Assembly (NCBI GenBank): GCA_021827255.1
Contig: JAKAWO010000163.1
Span: forward strand, 1-6,875
Source of the DNA: Acidobacteriota bacterium
GTDB taxonomy: Bacteria; Acidobacteriota; Terriglobia; UBA7540
Direction of reading: 5' to 3'
Length of the DNA: 6,875 nt
Part shown: piece by piece, positions 1-6,285 of the stretch
How the letters are laid out: every line of letters starts with the position of its first letter
How positions within the stretch are numbered: position 1 is the first letter of the stretch
The notes under the pieces: model-generated
What the model saw: only the letters and a program-made list of their open reading frames with translations
Database searches by the model: none
What the model was told of the DNA's origin: nothing
Translations under genes and position numbers: made by a program

Positions 1-1172
1 ACACGGGCATGGGACTGGCGCTGGTGGCGGCGGTGAAGGGTTACAAAGCCATTTTCACCATGACGGACAAGCAGTCGAAGGAGAAAGTGGACCTGCTCAA
101 GGCGATGGGGGCGGAGGTGATTGTCTGCCCGACCGCCGTTCCTCCGGACGACCCGCGCAGTTACCATTCGGTGGCCCGCAAACTTGCTCAGGACATTCCC
201 AACGCCTACTACCCGAATCAGTACGACAACCCTTCCAACCCGGAGATTCACTATCGCGCCACAGGCCCGGAGATTTGGGAGGATTCGGAGGGCCAAGTCA
301 CCCATTTCGTCGCCGGCCTGGGCACCGGCGGAACGATCACCGGCATTGGGCGTTACCTGAAAGAGAAAAACCCAAATGTCAAAATCATCGGCGCGGACCC
401 GGTGGGCTCGATCTTGCACGAATTCTTCCATTGTGGAACGACCGGCAAGGCGGAGACCTACAAGGTGGAGGGCATTGGCGAAGACTTTTTCCCGCGCGCC
501 CTCGACTTCAGCGTGATAGACGACGTGATTCAGGTGAGCGACAAAGATTCATTCCTTTGGGCGCGGCGGCTGGCGCGGGCGGAAGGAATCTTCGCCGGCG
601 GCTCGGCGGGCACGGCGCTGGCGGCGGCGATGAAGGCGCTGCCCAGCTTAAAAGAGAGCGACTTGGTGGTGGTGTTCATTGCGGACACGGGCATGCGATA
701 TCTGAGCAAAGTCTATAACAACGAGTGGATGAAGGATAACCGCTATTTGGAGGCGACCCTGCCGCTGAGCGCGGGCGAGATTGTTGGGGCGAAGCGCGCC
801 ATGAGTCCAGCGCGCGAGCTCGTTCACGTCGCGCCTGCCGACTCGCTCTCGGCGGCGCTCGAGCGAATGCAGACGAACGACTTCTCTCAACTGCCGGTCT
901 TTGAGAAGGGCGAACCGGCCGGGTCGCTTTATGAAGACACGGTGCTGGGTCTGGCGCTCGATGGCAAGGACCTGCGGAAGCTCATCGTGCGCGAGGTCAT
1001 GAGCGAGCCGTTTCCGGTTCTAAAGGCCTCGGCGGGAATCGAGCAGATCACCTCCTCCATCACCCGCGATTGCCCGGCCGTGTTTGTCCGCCTGGGCGAT
1101 GGAAGTTACGAAATCTTGACCAAGTACGATATATTGCACGCTATCGCGCATTCCGTCGAATCGCCCGCCTAA
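1..1172 (+). CDS. cbs: Cystathionine beta-synthase, 5'-truncated, with C-terminal CBS-domain pair
   Basis: PLP-dependent enzyme of the cysteine synthase/CBS fold (fold type II), expected to condense serine and homocysteine to cystathionine in the cytosol. The frame is already open at base 1: the first bases encode the end of the substrate-loop motif (N)TG-MGLAL, so the true start and the PLP-binding lysine lie upstream. Visible marks are the phosphate-binding GTGGTITG loop (321-344), GADPVGSI (390-413), a YKVEGIGEDF segment and GGSAGT (597-614). Their order and spacing match CBS better than plain CysK. From about 800 to 1145 there are two CBS (Bateman) modules, starting near the MSPARELV and VMSEPFPV segments; such pairs usually bind adenosine ligands or S-adenosylmethionine and regulate the enzyme. 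Stop TAA at 1170-1172. A CBS-domain-bearing O-acetylserine sulfhydrylase cannot be fully excluded, and whether there is an N-terminal haem domain cannot be seen. Confidence 0.9.
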   Translation, partial: TGMGLALVAAVKGYKAIFTMTDKQSKEKVDLLKAMGAEVIVCPTAVPPDDPRSYHSVARKLAQDIPNAYYPNQYDNPSNPEIHYRATGPEIWEDSEGQVTHFVAGLGTGGTITGIGRYLKEKNPNVKIIGADPVGSILHEFFHCGTTGKAETYKVEGIGEDFFPRALDFSVIDDVIQVSDKDSFLWARRLARAEGIFAGGSAGTALAAAMKALPSLKESDLVVVFIADTGMRYLSKVYNNEWMKDNRYLEATLPLSAGEIVGAKRAMSPARELVHVAPADSLSAALERMQTNDFSQLPVFEKGEPAGSLYEDTVLGLALDGKDLRKLIVREVMSEPFPVLKASAGIEQITSSITRDCPAVFVRLGDGSYEILTKYDILHAIAHSVESPA

Positions 1173-1213
1173 CCAGGCGACTTGAGTCCTATCGAAGGCG
1201 GATGTGGATCGAA

Positions 1214-1219
1214 TATACT
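1214..1219 (+). promoter_or_regulatory. Possible -10 box upstream of mrp
   Basis: TATACT stands out in the GC-rich 139-bp gap between cbs and the Mrp gene, 92 nt before the ATG. No convincing -35 hexamer lies 16-18 nt upstream; a TTGAGT at 1182-1187 is about 26 nt away, which is too far. It could give the Mrp gene its own transcript, but read-through from cbs is equally possible. Confidence 0.25.
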
Positions 1220-1311
1220 AGCGCGGTAGGGCAGGCGATGCGGCAAGGGACCCGGGACTTAAATCTGAATCCCACCTGCACGGAGCTGTCCTAAACACTG
1301 CCGGAGCAAAA

Positions 1312-2370
1312 ATGGGCGAGCGAGTGACTCCTCAAGACGTGATGAAGGCGCTCGCCGCCGTCGCCGACCCCGTGGCGGGGCGCGACATCGTTTCGCTCGG
1401 CTACGTGAAGGATGTGGAAGTGGGCACGGACCGCGTTTCCTTGACCCTCCAATTTCCGACGGCGTCCCATGCCGGGCAAACGCAGATCGTTGCCGCCGCC
1501 CAGCGCGCCGTCGAGGGCTTGGGCGTCGCTGAGGTCCAGATTCGCGCCGCGGCGCCGCCGCCGGCCACGCGGGGCTCGAAGCTGATTCCCGGCGTCAAGG
1601 CCACCCTGGCGGTGGCGAGCGGCAAAGGCGGCGTGGGGAAATCCACCGTCGCGGCCAATCTCGCGGTCGCCCTCAAGGAACAGGGCGCCGCGGTCGGGTT
1701 GATGGACACCGACGTTTACGGCCCCAGCATTCCGGTTCTGCTGGGCGGCAAAGAAGAACCGCGCGTGGTGGAAGGCAAGCTGGCGGCGCCGGTGGAATAC
1801 GGCATCAAGGTCATGTCCATGGCCTATTTTTTGCCGAAAGACGAAGCTGTCATCTGGCGCGGACCGATGCTGCACAAGACGATCCAGCAATTTTTGGGCG
1901 ACGTGCGGTGGGGCGAGCTGGACTATTTGGTGATTGATCTGCCGCCCGGCACCGGCGACATTCAATTGAGCCTTTCACAGACGATTCCGTTGACGGGCGC
2001 GGTGATCGTCTCGACGCCGCAAGACTTGGCGCTGGCCGTGGCCTGGAAGGCGATCGCCATGTTTAATAAGATGAACGTGCCGATCCTGGGCATCGTCGAG
2101 AACATGAGTTATTACGTTTGCCCGCACTGCGGCGAGCGAGCTGAAATCTTCGGGCACGGCGGAGCGCGCCAGGCGGCGAAGAAGCTGGGGCTGGCGTTTT
2201 TGGGTGAGATTCCGCTCGACTCGGCGATTCGCGCCCAGAGCGATGCCGGCCGGCCGGTGGCGCTCGACCCTCAGTCGCCGCACTACGAGGCTTATCAAAA
2301 CGTGGCGCGCGCGGTGCGCGAACAGGCGGAGCGGGTGAGCCGCGAAGCGCCCCAAGTGGTGATCGAGTAA
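1312..2370 (+). CDS. mrp: Mrp/ApbC-family Fe-S cluster carrier ATPase with DUF59 domain
   Basis: P-loop NTPase of the Mrp/NBP35/ApbC family, which binds a labile 4Fe-4S cluster at a dimer interface and passes it to apoproteins in the cytosol. Residues about 5-80 form a DUF59 (MIP18-like) domain, followed by a Pro/Ala linker. The deviant Walker A motif GKGGVGKS is at residues 104-111, with the signature Lys105 and Lys110. DTDVYGPSIP follows, and DLPPGTGD (209-216) is the family switch-type motif. The C-P-H-C pair (Cys270, Cys273) after NMSYYV is the expected cluster ligand. The length, 352 aa, is normal for the family. The ATG has a GGAG Shine-Dalgarno at 1303-1306, 5 nt upstream. All key residues are intact. 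The next gene, DUF971, begins 8 nt after the stop, which suggests one transcript and a shared role. Confidence 0.96.
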   Translation: MGERVTPQDVMKALAAVADPVAGRDIVSLGYVKDVEVGTDRVSLTLQFPTASHAGQTQIVAAAQRAVEGLGVAEVQIRAAAPPPATRGSKLIPGVKATLAVASGKGGVGKSTVAANLAVALKEQGAAVGLMDTDVYGPSIPVLLGGKEEPRVVEGKLAAPVEYGIKVMSMAYFLPKDEAVIWRGPMLHKTIQQFLGDVRWGELDYLVIDLPPGTGDIQLSLSQTIPLTGAVIVSTPQDLALAVAWKAIAMFNKMNVPILGIVENMSYYVCPHCGERAEIFGHGGARQAAKKLGLAFLGEIPLDSAIRAQSDAGRPVALDPQSPHYEAYQNVARAVREQAERVSREAPQVVIE

Positions 2371-2378
2371 CCTGCCCG

Positions 2379-2735
2379 ATGGCGCCCCAAAGCATCGCGC
2401 TCGGCGGACCCGGACAGACCGTGGTCATCGAATGGCCCGACGGCCACCCGAGCGCCTACCCGTATCAGTATTTGCGCGACCACTGCCCTTGCGCCACCTG
2501 CGCGGGTTCGGATGCGGCGCGGCGGCCGAAAGGCGCGGGCGTCTCCAGCGGCGCGCCGGCGCTACCCATCTTGGGTTCGCAAGCGCTCAAGCCGCTGCGC
2601 GCCGAGCTGGTGGGCCGCTACGCGTTGCAAATTTTTTGGAGTGACGGCCACTCGTCGGGGATTTATACTTTCGACTACTTGCGCAGCCTCTGCCCGTGCG
2701 AGCCGTGCTCGGCGGGACGCGAGGTGGCCGGCTAA
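2379..2735 (+). CDS. DUF971 protein (gamma-butyrobetaine hydroxylase-like N-terminal domain)
   Basis: Small 118-aa cytosolic protein of the DUF971 family. The fold is shared with the zinc-binding N-terminal domain of gamma-butyrobetaine hydroxylase, but there is no oxygenase domain here. Two similar halves are visible: W19-x-DGH then LR-x2-CPC-x2-C (Cys36, Cys38, Cys41), and W87-x-DGH then LR-x2-CPC-x2-C (Cys105, Cys107, Cys110). VGRYALQIFWSDGH and GIYTFDYLR are typical family segments. The cysteines and histidines suggest metal or Fe-S binding. The start lies 8 nt after the mrp stop with no good Shine-Dalgarno, so translational coupling to mrp is likely. Plant HCF101 fuses DUF59, the Mrp ATPase and DUF971 in this order, so I infer that this protein is a partner of the Mrp carrier. 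Its biochemical role remains unknown. Confidence 0.9.
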   Translation: MAPQSIALGGPGQTVVIEWPDGHPSAYPYQYLRDHCPCATCAGSDAARRPKGAGVSSGAPALPILGSQALKPLRAELVGRYALQIFWSDGHSSGIYTFDYLRSLCPCEPCSAGREVAG

Positions 2736-2749
2736 CGGGCCTTTGGGAA

Positions 2750-2778
2750 CGCGCCGGCCTCGCGCGCCAGGCGGCGCG
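2750..2778. repeat. 7-bp inverted repeat between the DUF971 and propeller genes
   Basis: CGCGCCG (2750-2756) and CGGCGCG (2772-2778) are perfect inverted arms around a 15-nt loop, starting 15 nt after the DUF971 stop. No T-run follows, so it is not a standard intrinsic terminator, and in such GC-rich sequence a stem of this size can occur by chance. It could attenuate read-through into the propeller gene. Confidence 0.25.
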
Positions 2779-2804
2779 AAGCGGGGCGGCGGAGGGAGAA
2801 TAAA

Positions 2805-3845
2805 ATGACTTTGCGCGCTCTGGTTCCTTTCATCGCTGTTCCCGCGCTTTTCGCCGGTCCACTCCTGGGCATGGCCGTAGCGTGGCCTGGAGGCGGCGCG
2901 CGGGCGCGAGCTGCTCGCGGACTTCTGCTGGTCGCCAACAAAGGCGATCAGACGGTTGGCATCATTGATCCCATCGCCGGCCGCGAGATCGCCACCATCA
3001 AAGAAACCGGCTTTACCGTCCACGAACTCGTCGCCTCGCCGGACGGCCGAAGGGTGTACGCGCCCATCTACGGCAATTCGGGCGTGGGGAGCCCGGGGAC
3101 GAACGGCCGCGCCATTGACGTCATCAGCGTCCCGGAGCGCCGCGTCGTTCATGTGATTGACCTCGGACGCGGCGAGCGGCCGCATTGCATCCGCTACAAT
3201 GCGCGCGACGGGTTGCTCTATGTCACTACGGAAATCACCGATTCCATCACCGTGATTGACCCTAAAACGGACCAAGTGGTCGGCTCGATCCCCACCGGGC
3301 AGCCGCAGTCGCACATGCTCGCTCTCACCCCCGCCGGTCGGCGAGGCTACACGGCGAACGTCGGGCCGGGAACCGTCTCCGTCCTGGACCTCGAGACGCG
3401 GAAGGAAACCGCCATCATTCCGGTCGCCAAGGAGATTCAGCGAATTTCCGTCTCGATGGATGACCGATGGGCGTTCACTTCTGACCAGCATCGGCCTCGC
3501 CTGGCCGTGATTGACACGCGCACCAACAAAATCGCGCGCTGGGTCAAGCTGCCCGGCATCGGTTACGGAACCACGCCAACGCTCAACGGAAAATACCTGC
3601 TCATCGCCATCATCAATAAAGACGAAGTCGCGGCGCTCGATTTGAAAACCATGAAAATCGTTCACACCATCGCCGTGCCGCACGCCCCGCAGGAAATTGT
3701 CCTCCGCCCCGACGGCCGCGTGGCTTACGTTTCGTGCAGCCAGACGCGCAAAGTCGCGGCCATCAACCTCCGGAGTTGGAAAGTGGAAAAGCTGATCGCC
3801 GCTGGCCGCAACGTGGACGGCATGGCCTGGGCCACCCGGCAATAG
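2805..3845 (+). CDS. Secreted seven-bladed YVTN-type beta-propeller protein
   Basis: A 346-aa protein starting with a short basic end and a hydrophobic stretch (residues about 5-26), then A-V-A before Trp27, a plausible signal peptidase I site. It is probably exported and periplasmic or extracytoplasmic. The rest is a run of about 40-residue repeats of the form 'hydrophobic strand, polar turn, V-x-V-I-D-x-x-T/R, V-x-x-I-x-x-G'. Seven can be counted, with central strands near residues 41-55, 103-119, 138-152, 181-195, 222-237, 264-280 and 306-322. SPDGRRVYAP and RPDGRVAYVS are typical turns. The start is fixed by a strong GGAGG at 2791-2795, 9 nt before the ATG. Proteins of this class usually act as binding scaffolds; no catalytic residues are evident and the ligand is unknown. 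It follows DUF971 by 69 bp on the same strand, but a joint role with the Fe-S genes is not evident. Confidence 0.85.
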   Translation: MTLRALVPFIAVPALFAGPLLGMAVAWPGGGARARAARGLLLVANKGDQTVGIIDPIAGREIATIKETGFTVHELVASPDGRRVYAPIYGNSGVGSPGTNGRAIDVISVPERRVVHVIDLGRGERPHCIRYNARDGLLYVTTEITDSITVIDPKTDQVVGSIPTGQPQSHMLALTPAGRRGYTANVGPGTVSVLDLETRKETAIIPVAKEIQRISVSMDDRWAFTSDQHRPRLAVIDTRTNKIARWVKLPGIGYGTTPTLNGKYLLIAIINKDEVAALDLKTMKIVHTIAVPHAPQEIVLRPDGRVAYVSCSQTRKVAAINLRSWKVEKLIAAGRNVDGMAWATRQ

Positions 3846-4082
3846 CTCGCTGGATCGTGCCCTGATCGGGAGACGGCATCGGTCAGACTGCTGGAAATTG
3901 CCTCGTCGAAGGCATGTTGAACGGCCTCCCCGCCCGCACGCCCAACGCGCGTGACGGGGCGCAGACTGTGCGAGGAATGGGGCGGCATCACAACACGGCC
4001 CGCCGCCCCAACGCCGGACGTGTTGAGCGGAAGACCCGGGTTGAGCAGTTTGAGCTTCTGTGCCGTGCGGTCTGAGGGTGGC
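3846..4082. other. Intergenic spacer with a 9-bp hairpin, otherwise featureless
   Basis: This GC-rich spacer separates the propeller gene from the promoter of the 514-aa gene. I find no tRNA, no gene with coding character and no clear T-tract terminator in it. Its only strong structure is the inverted repeat at 3978-4010, listed separately. Short open frames that cross the region on both strands lack a Shine-Dalgarno and recognisable product. Confidence 0.6.
3978..4010. terminator. Hairpin between genes, possible terminator without T-tract
   Basis: TGGGGCGGC (3978-3986) and GCCGCCCCA (4002-4010) are perfect 9-bp inverted arms around a 15-nt loop. It sits about 130 nt after the propeller stop and about 70 nt before the TATAAT box of the next gene. 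No T-run follows, so it may be a weak terminator, an insulator or a protein-binding site. The stem is longer and cleaner than other local repeats. Confidence 0.35.
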
Positions 4083-4088
4083 TATAAT
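4083..4088 (+). promoter_or_regulatory. Consensus -10 box for a likely leaderless transcript
   Basis: A perfect TATAAT lies 8 nt before the ATG at 4097, so transcription would begin at about 4094-4097, at or next to the start codon. A TAA at 4085-4087, inside the box, is in frame with the gene, so no earlier start is possible nearby. There is no Shine-Dalgarno at usable spacing. The -35 region is weak: only non-consensus bases lie 16-18 nt upstream, and the TTGAGC at 4050-4055 is 27 nt away. A TG pair at 4079-4080 may help, but it is one base off the extended -10 position. Confidence 0.65.
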
Positions 4089-4096
4089 GGGCGGTC

Positions 4097-5641
4097 ATGG
4101 CAGCGAGCCGAGAACGTGAGCCGCTCGAAGAACTTCGCCGCGAACTGGAAGACTTCATCCGCTCCCTCGCGCATCCCGTCGTTACGGAGGACGACGCGGA
4201 ACTGTTTGACCTTTCGGTCACCGAGTGGCGGCTGTCCATCGAGTTCGGCAAGCTGATCTTCGAGGCGTGGAACTCGGCGCGGAGCATCAGCCGCCGGCTC
4301 GAAGGACGAGCCTATCGCGACGGTCGGCGGCTCGGCGTTTTCTCCCACCATTCTCGCGCCGGGCGCACAACGACCCTGGAGTTTCGCGAACAGCCTCACG
4401 ACACGCCGGGCGGCGAGCGTATTCTCAGCCGCGATGAGTTCTCCCGGCGGCTGGTGGCCATGCTGGGGCATCAGTATCCCGGATGGCGGCTTGAGCATGT
4501 GAGCCATCGCTCCGACCGCGAGTTTTCTCTCTCGACCTGGTACACCCGCGGCCTCGCGAGACATGGGCAAAACGGTTGGGCGTTTCTCGCCCTGGACGAA
4601 CATGAGCCGGCGGCAGCCGCGGACAGCATCGTGGCCTTTGGCCTGATCTGGCTGGAGTGGCTGCGGCATCATGCGGGCCGCACGGTTGTTTCCGGTCTCA
4701 AGCTGTTGATGCCGCGCGCGGCGGTCGAATTAAACGCCGCGCGGGTGAAATGCCTTAATCAGCGCGCAGTGAAGGTTGAGCTTTTCGAGTGGAAACCCGG
4801 CGACGCCGCTCCCCGGCCAGTGGACATCAGCTCCTTAGGCGAGCTGGCCGCGAGGCTGGTGGTTCGCCGGCAAGGTGAGGTGCTGCTCGAACGTCATCGT
4901 GAAAGGCTACGCGAGCTCCTTGGGGACGCCTTTGACCGCGTGAGCATCGTTCCGGATTCAACGGGGAACGCTTTATCAGTGCGAGTCGCGGGGTTGGAGG
5001 TGGCGCGAGTGGAGGGCGATCTTTCGCCGCGTATCCTGTTTGGTTTGGAGGGCAGTGTTCGCCAGTACAGCCCCAAGGAGCGACCGAAATTCTTGGCGTT
5101 GATCGAGTCGGCGCTGGAGCGGCGCACGGCGCGTAATCCCAACCCGCAGGATGAGTTTTACCGCCTCCAGAGCGAGCGCTGGCTGGAGAGCATTCTGATC
5201 AGCGACATCACGAAAGTGGATCCTGAGCTTTCGCCCCGGCTTGTCTATTCGCAGGTTCCTTCCTTTGCGGGCAATGACCGCGGCGTGATGGACATCCTCA
5301 GCGCCAGCCGAAGCGGCCGGCTGGCAGTCATCGAGCTGAAACTCGAAGAAGAGATCAACCTGCCCTTTCAGGCGCTCGATTATTGGATGCGAGTGGCTCA
5401 TCTGGCTGAGGGAGCGAAGCTCCAGGAGTACGGCTATTTTCCCGGGGCGCAGCTCGAAGCGTCGCCGCCGCGATTGTACCTGGCCGCTCCGGCGTTCCGG
5501 TTTCATTCGACGATCGAGAGCTTGCTGCGCTATTTCGATCCGACCATTGAAGTAGTCCGAGTCGGAATCAACCAGGGCTGGCGCGAAGGAGCGCGCGTGC
5601 TGTTCCGCCGCACGAGATCAGAGCGTCCGTACTTTGAGTGA
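4097..5641 (+). CDS. Uncharacterised 514-aa protein with C-terminal PD-(D/E)XK nuclease-like domain
   Basis: I do not recognise a named family. The C-terminal third (about 355-500) fits the PD-(D/E)XK nuclease fold as seen in NucS/DUF91-like proteins: a helix with E360 and E364 (ERWLE), then a strand ending in D399 (GVMDIL), a short turn, the E413-x-K415 pair in VIELK, and Q425 in QALDYW on the next helix. D399, E413, K415 and Q425 are the expected metal and catalytic set, so the site looks intact. The N-terminal 350 residues have no clear motif. Residues 1-80 are charged and helical. Around 105-232 there is a mixed alpha/beta segment (YPGWRLEHVS, RGLARHGQNGWAFL, VVSGLKLLMP, then a strand ending FEW) that could be a degenerate nuclease-like or DNA-binding domain. 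No signal peptide or membrane segment is seen, so it should be cytosolic. The ATG at 4097 is the only available start, because an in-frame stop lies at 4085-4087. It stands alone with its own promoter and a converging dtd gene. A DNA repair or defence nuclease is an inference only. Confidence 0.75.
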   Translation: MAASREREPLEELRRELEDFIRSLAHPVVTEDDAELFDLSVTEWRLSIEFGKLIFEAWNSARSISRRLEGRAYRDGRRLGVFSHHSRAGRTTTLEFREQPHDTPGGERILSRDEFSRRLVAMLGHQYPGWRLEHVSHRSDREFSLSTWYTRGLARHGQNGWAFLALDEHEPAAAADSIVAFGLIWLEWLRHHAGRTVVSGLKLLMPRAAVELNAARVKCLNQRAVKVELFEWKPGDAAPRPVDISSLGELAARLVVRRQGEVLLERHRERLRELLGDAFDRVSIVPDSTGNALSVRVAGLEVARVEGDLSPRILFGLEGSVRQYSPKERPKFLALIESALERRTARNPNPQDEFYRLQSERWLESILISDITKVDPELSPRLVYSQVPSFAGNDRGVMDILSASRSGRLAVIELKLEEEINLPFQALDYWMRVAHLAEGAKLQEYGYFPGAQLEASPPRLYLAAPAFRFHSTIESLLRYFDPTIEVVRVGINQGWREGARVLFRRTRSERPYFE

Positions 5642-5660
5642 CCCCGCAGAGAGCTGTTCG

Positions 5661-5707
5661 ATTGCGCGGCGGATGAAGAGCTGGCTTTCCATCCGACCCG
5701 CGGCAAT
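5661..5707. terminator. Bulged 15-bp hairpin between convergent genes, candidate bidirectional terminator
   Basis: The left arm 5661-5675 (ATTGC, GCGG, CGGATG) pairs with the right arm 5690-5707 (CATCCG, ac, CCGC, g, GCAAT). This gives 6+4+5 base pairs with a 2-nt and a 1-nt bulge on the right side and a 14-nt loop. It lies exactly in the 73-bp gap between the 514-aa gene (+) and dtd (-), where a shared terminator would be expected. Neither side has a T-run, so classic intrinsic termination is not supported by sequence alone. Confidence 0.45.
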
Positions 5708-5714
5708 CGTCAGT

Positions 5715-6164
5715 TCAGAACAGCCGGTCTGAGTCGAGGAGCAATGTGACCGGGCCGTCATTCACTGCTTCGACTTCCATCATCGCCTGGAACTCCCCCG
5801 TGGCGACTCTCATACCCAAAGATCGAAGAGCTTCGATGAATGCTTCGTAGAGGTCGCGAGCCGCTTCGAGAGGAGCGGCCATCGTGTAGTTCGGGCGCCG
5901 GCCCTTGCGACAGTCACCGTACAAGGTGAATTCAGAGACCACCAGCAGCGAACCGCCGCTTTCAGCGGGCGCAAGGTTCATCTTTCCGGACGCATCGTTA
6001 AAGACTCTGAGGGCGGCGACCTTGGCGGCAAGGGATTGCGCGGCTTCAAGGGTGTCGCCTTTGCCGACCCCAAGGTAAACCAGCAACCCCGCGCCAATCT
6101 CCCCCGTCACGCGCCCACCGACTCTCACGCGAGCGAGCTTGACCCTTTGGACGACGACTCGCAT
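5715..6164 (-). CDS. dtd: D-aminoacyl-tRNA deacylase (D-Tyr-tRNA deacylase)
   Basis: Dtd hydrolyses D-amino acids (and glycine mischarged on tRNA-Ala) from tRNAs in the cytosol, a translation proofreading step. The protein is 149 aa, close to the roughly 145 aa of characterised bacterial members. It opens with MRVVVQRV, the usual family N-terminus. Motif 1 reads S77-E-F-T-L followed by YGDCRKGRRPNY; the family consensus is SQxxT, so E78 replaces the usual glutamine. The Gly-cisPro motif N135-D-G-P-V-T140 is intact, as is the TGEFQAMMEV segment before it. I choose the ATG at 6164 because a GAGG lies 6 nt upstream. The GTG at 6176 would add four residues absent from the family and overlaps that ribosome site. 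It converges on the 514-aa gene and diverges from the lysozyme-like gene. Confidence 0.95.
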   Translation of the reverse strand: MRVVVQRVKLARVRVGGRVTGEIGAGLLVYLGVGKGDTLEAAQSLAAKVAALRVFNDASGKMNLAPAESGGSLLVVSEFTLYGDCRKGRRPNYTMAAPLEAARDLYEAFIEALRSLGMRVATGEFQAMMEVEAVNDGPVTLLLDSDRLF

Positions 6165-6170
6165 TGAAGG

Positions 6171-6178
6171 CCTCACTC
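6171..6178 (-). promoter_or_regulatory. Shine-Dalgarno of dtd that decides the start codon
   Basis: On the minus strand this reads GAGTGAGG, with GAGG 6 nt before the ATG at 6164. It makes the ATG the better start than the in-frame GTG at 6176, which overlaps this site. Confidence 0.65.
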
Positions 6179-6192
6179 TGTTTCCGACCTTA

Positions 6193-6198
6193 ATTATG
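6193..6198 (-). promoter_or_regulatory. Possible -10 box for dtd inside an imperfect inverted repeat
   Basis: CATAAT on the minus strand lies about 28 nt before the dtd ATG and would place transcription start just ahead of the Shine-Dalgarno. No good -35 is visible. The box forms part of an inverted repeat, ATTATGCC (6193-6200) and GGCTTAAT (6210-6217), with seven of eight positions matching and a 9-nt loop. That repeat could be an operator or chance. Confidence 0.3.
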
Positions 6199-6285
6199 CC
6201 GAAGGTTGAGGCTTAATGGGGCGAGTGGAATCGAGGTAAGGCGTAAAATGAGCGAAGTTTAACGAATGGATGTAAAGATTACACT

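Noticed and set aside
1070..1294. Small + strand open frame overlapping the end of cbs and the spacer
   Set aside because: Arg-rich product in a different frame of cbs, no ribosome site, no motif.
1291..1965. Minus-strand open frame of 224 codons opposite mrp
   Set aside because: Antisense shadow of a well-supported Mrp gene; the product is His/Arg-rich without motifs.
2562..3842. Long minus-strand open frame of 426 codons opposite the DUF971 end and the propeller gene
   Set aside because: Its product is rich in Asp, Arg, His and Gly with no recognisable domain, as expected from the antisense of a GC-rich gene. The + strand frames carry clear family motifs and ribosome sites.
3846..4096. 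tRNA or small RNA gene in the spacer
   Set aside because: No cloverleaf signature such as GGTTCGA with matching stems was found; only the simple hairpin at 3978-4010 is evident.
4082..4672. Minus-strand open frame of 196 codons opposite the start of the 514-aa gene
   Set aside because: Overlaps the + strand promoter and coding region, shows no family motif, and the + frame is longer with a nuclease-like pattern.
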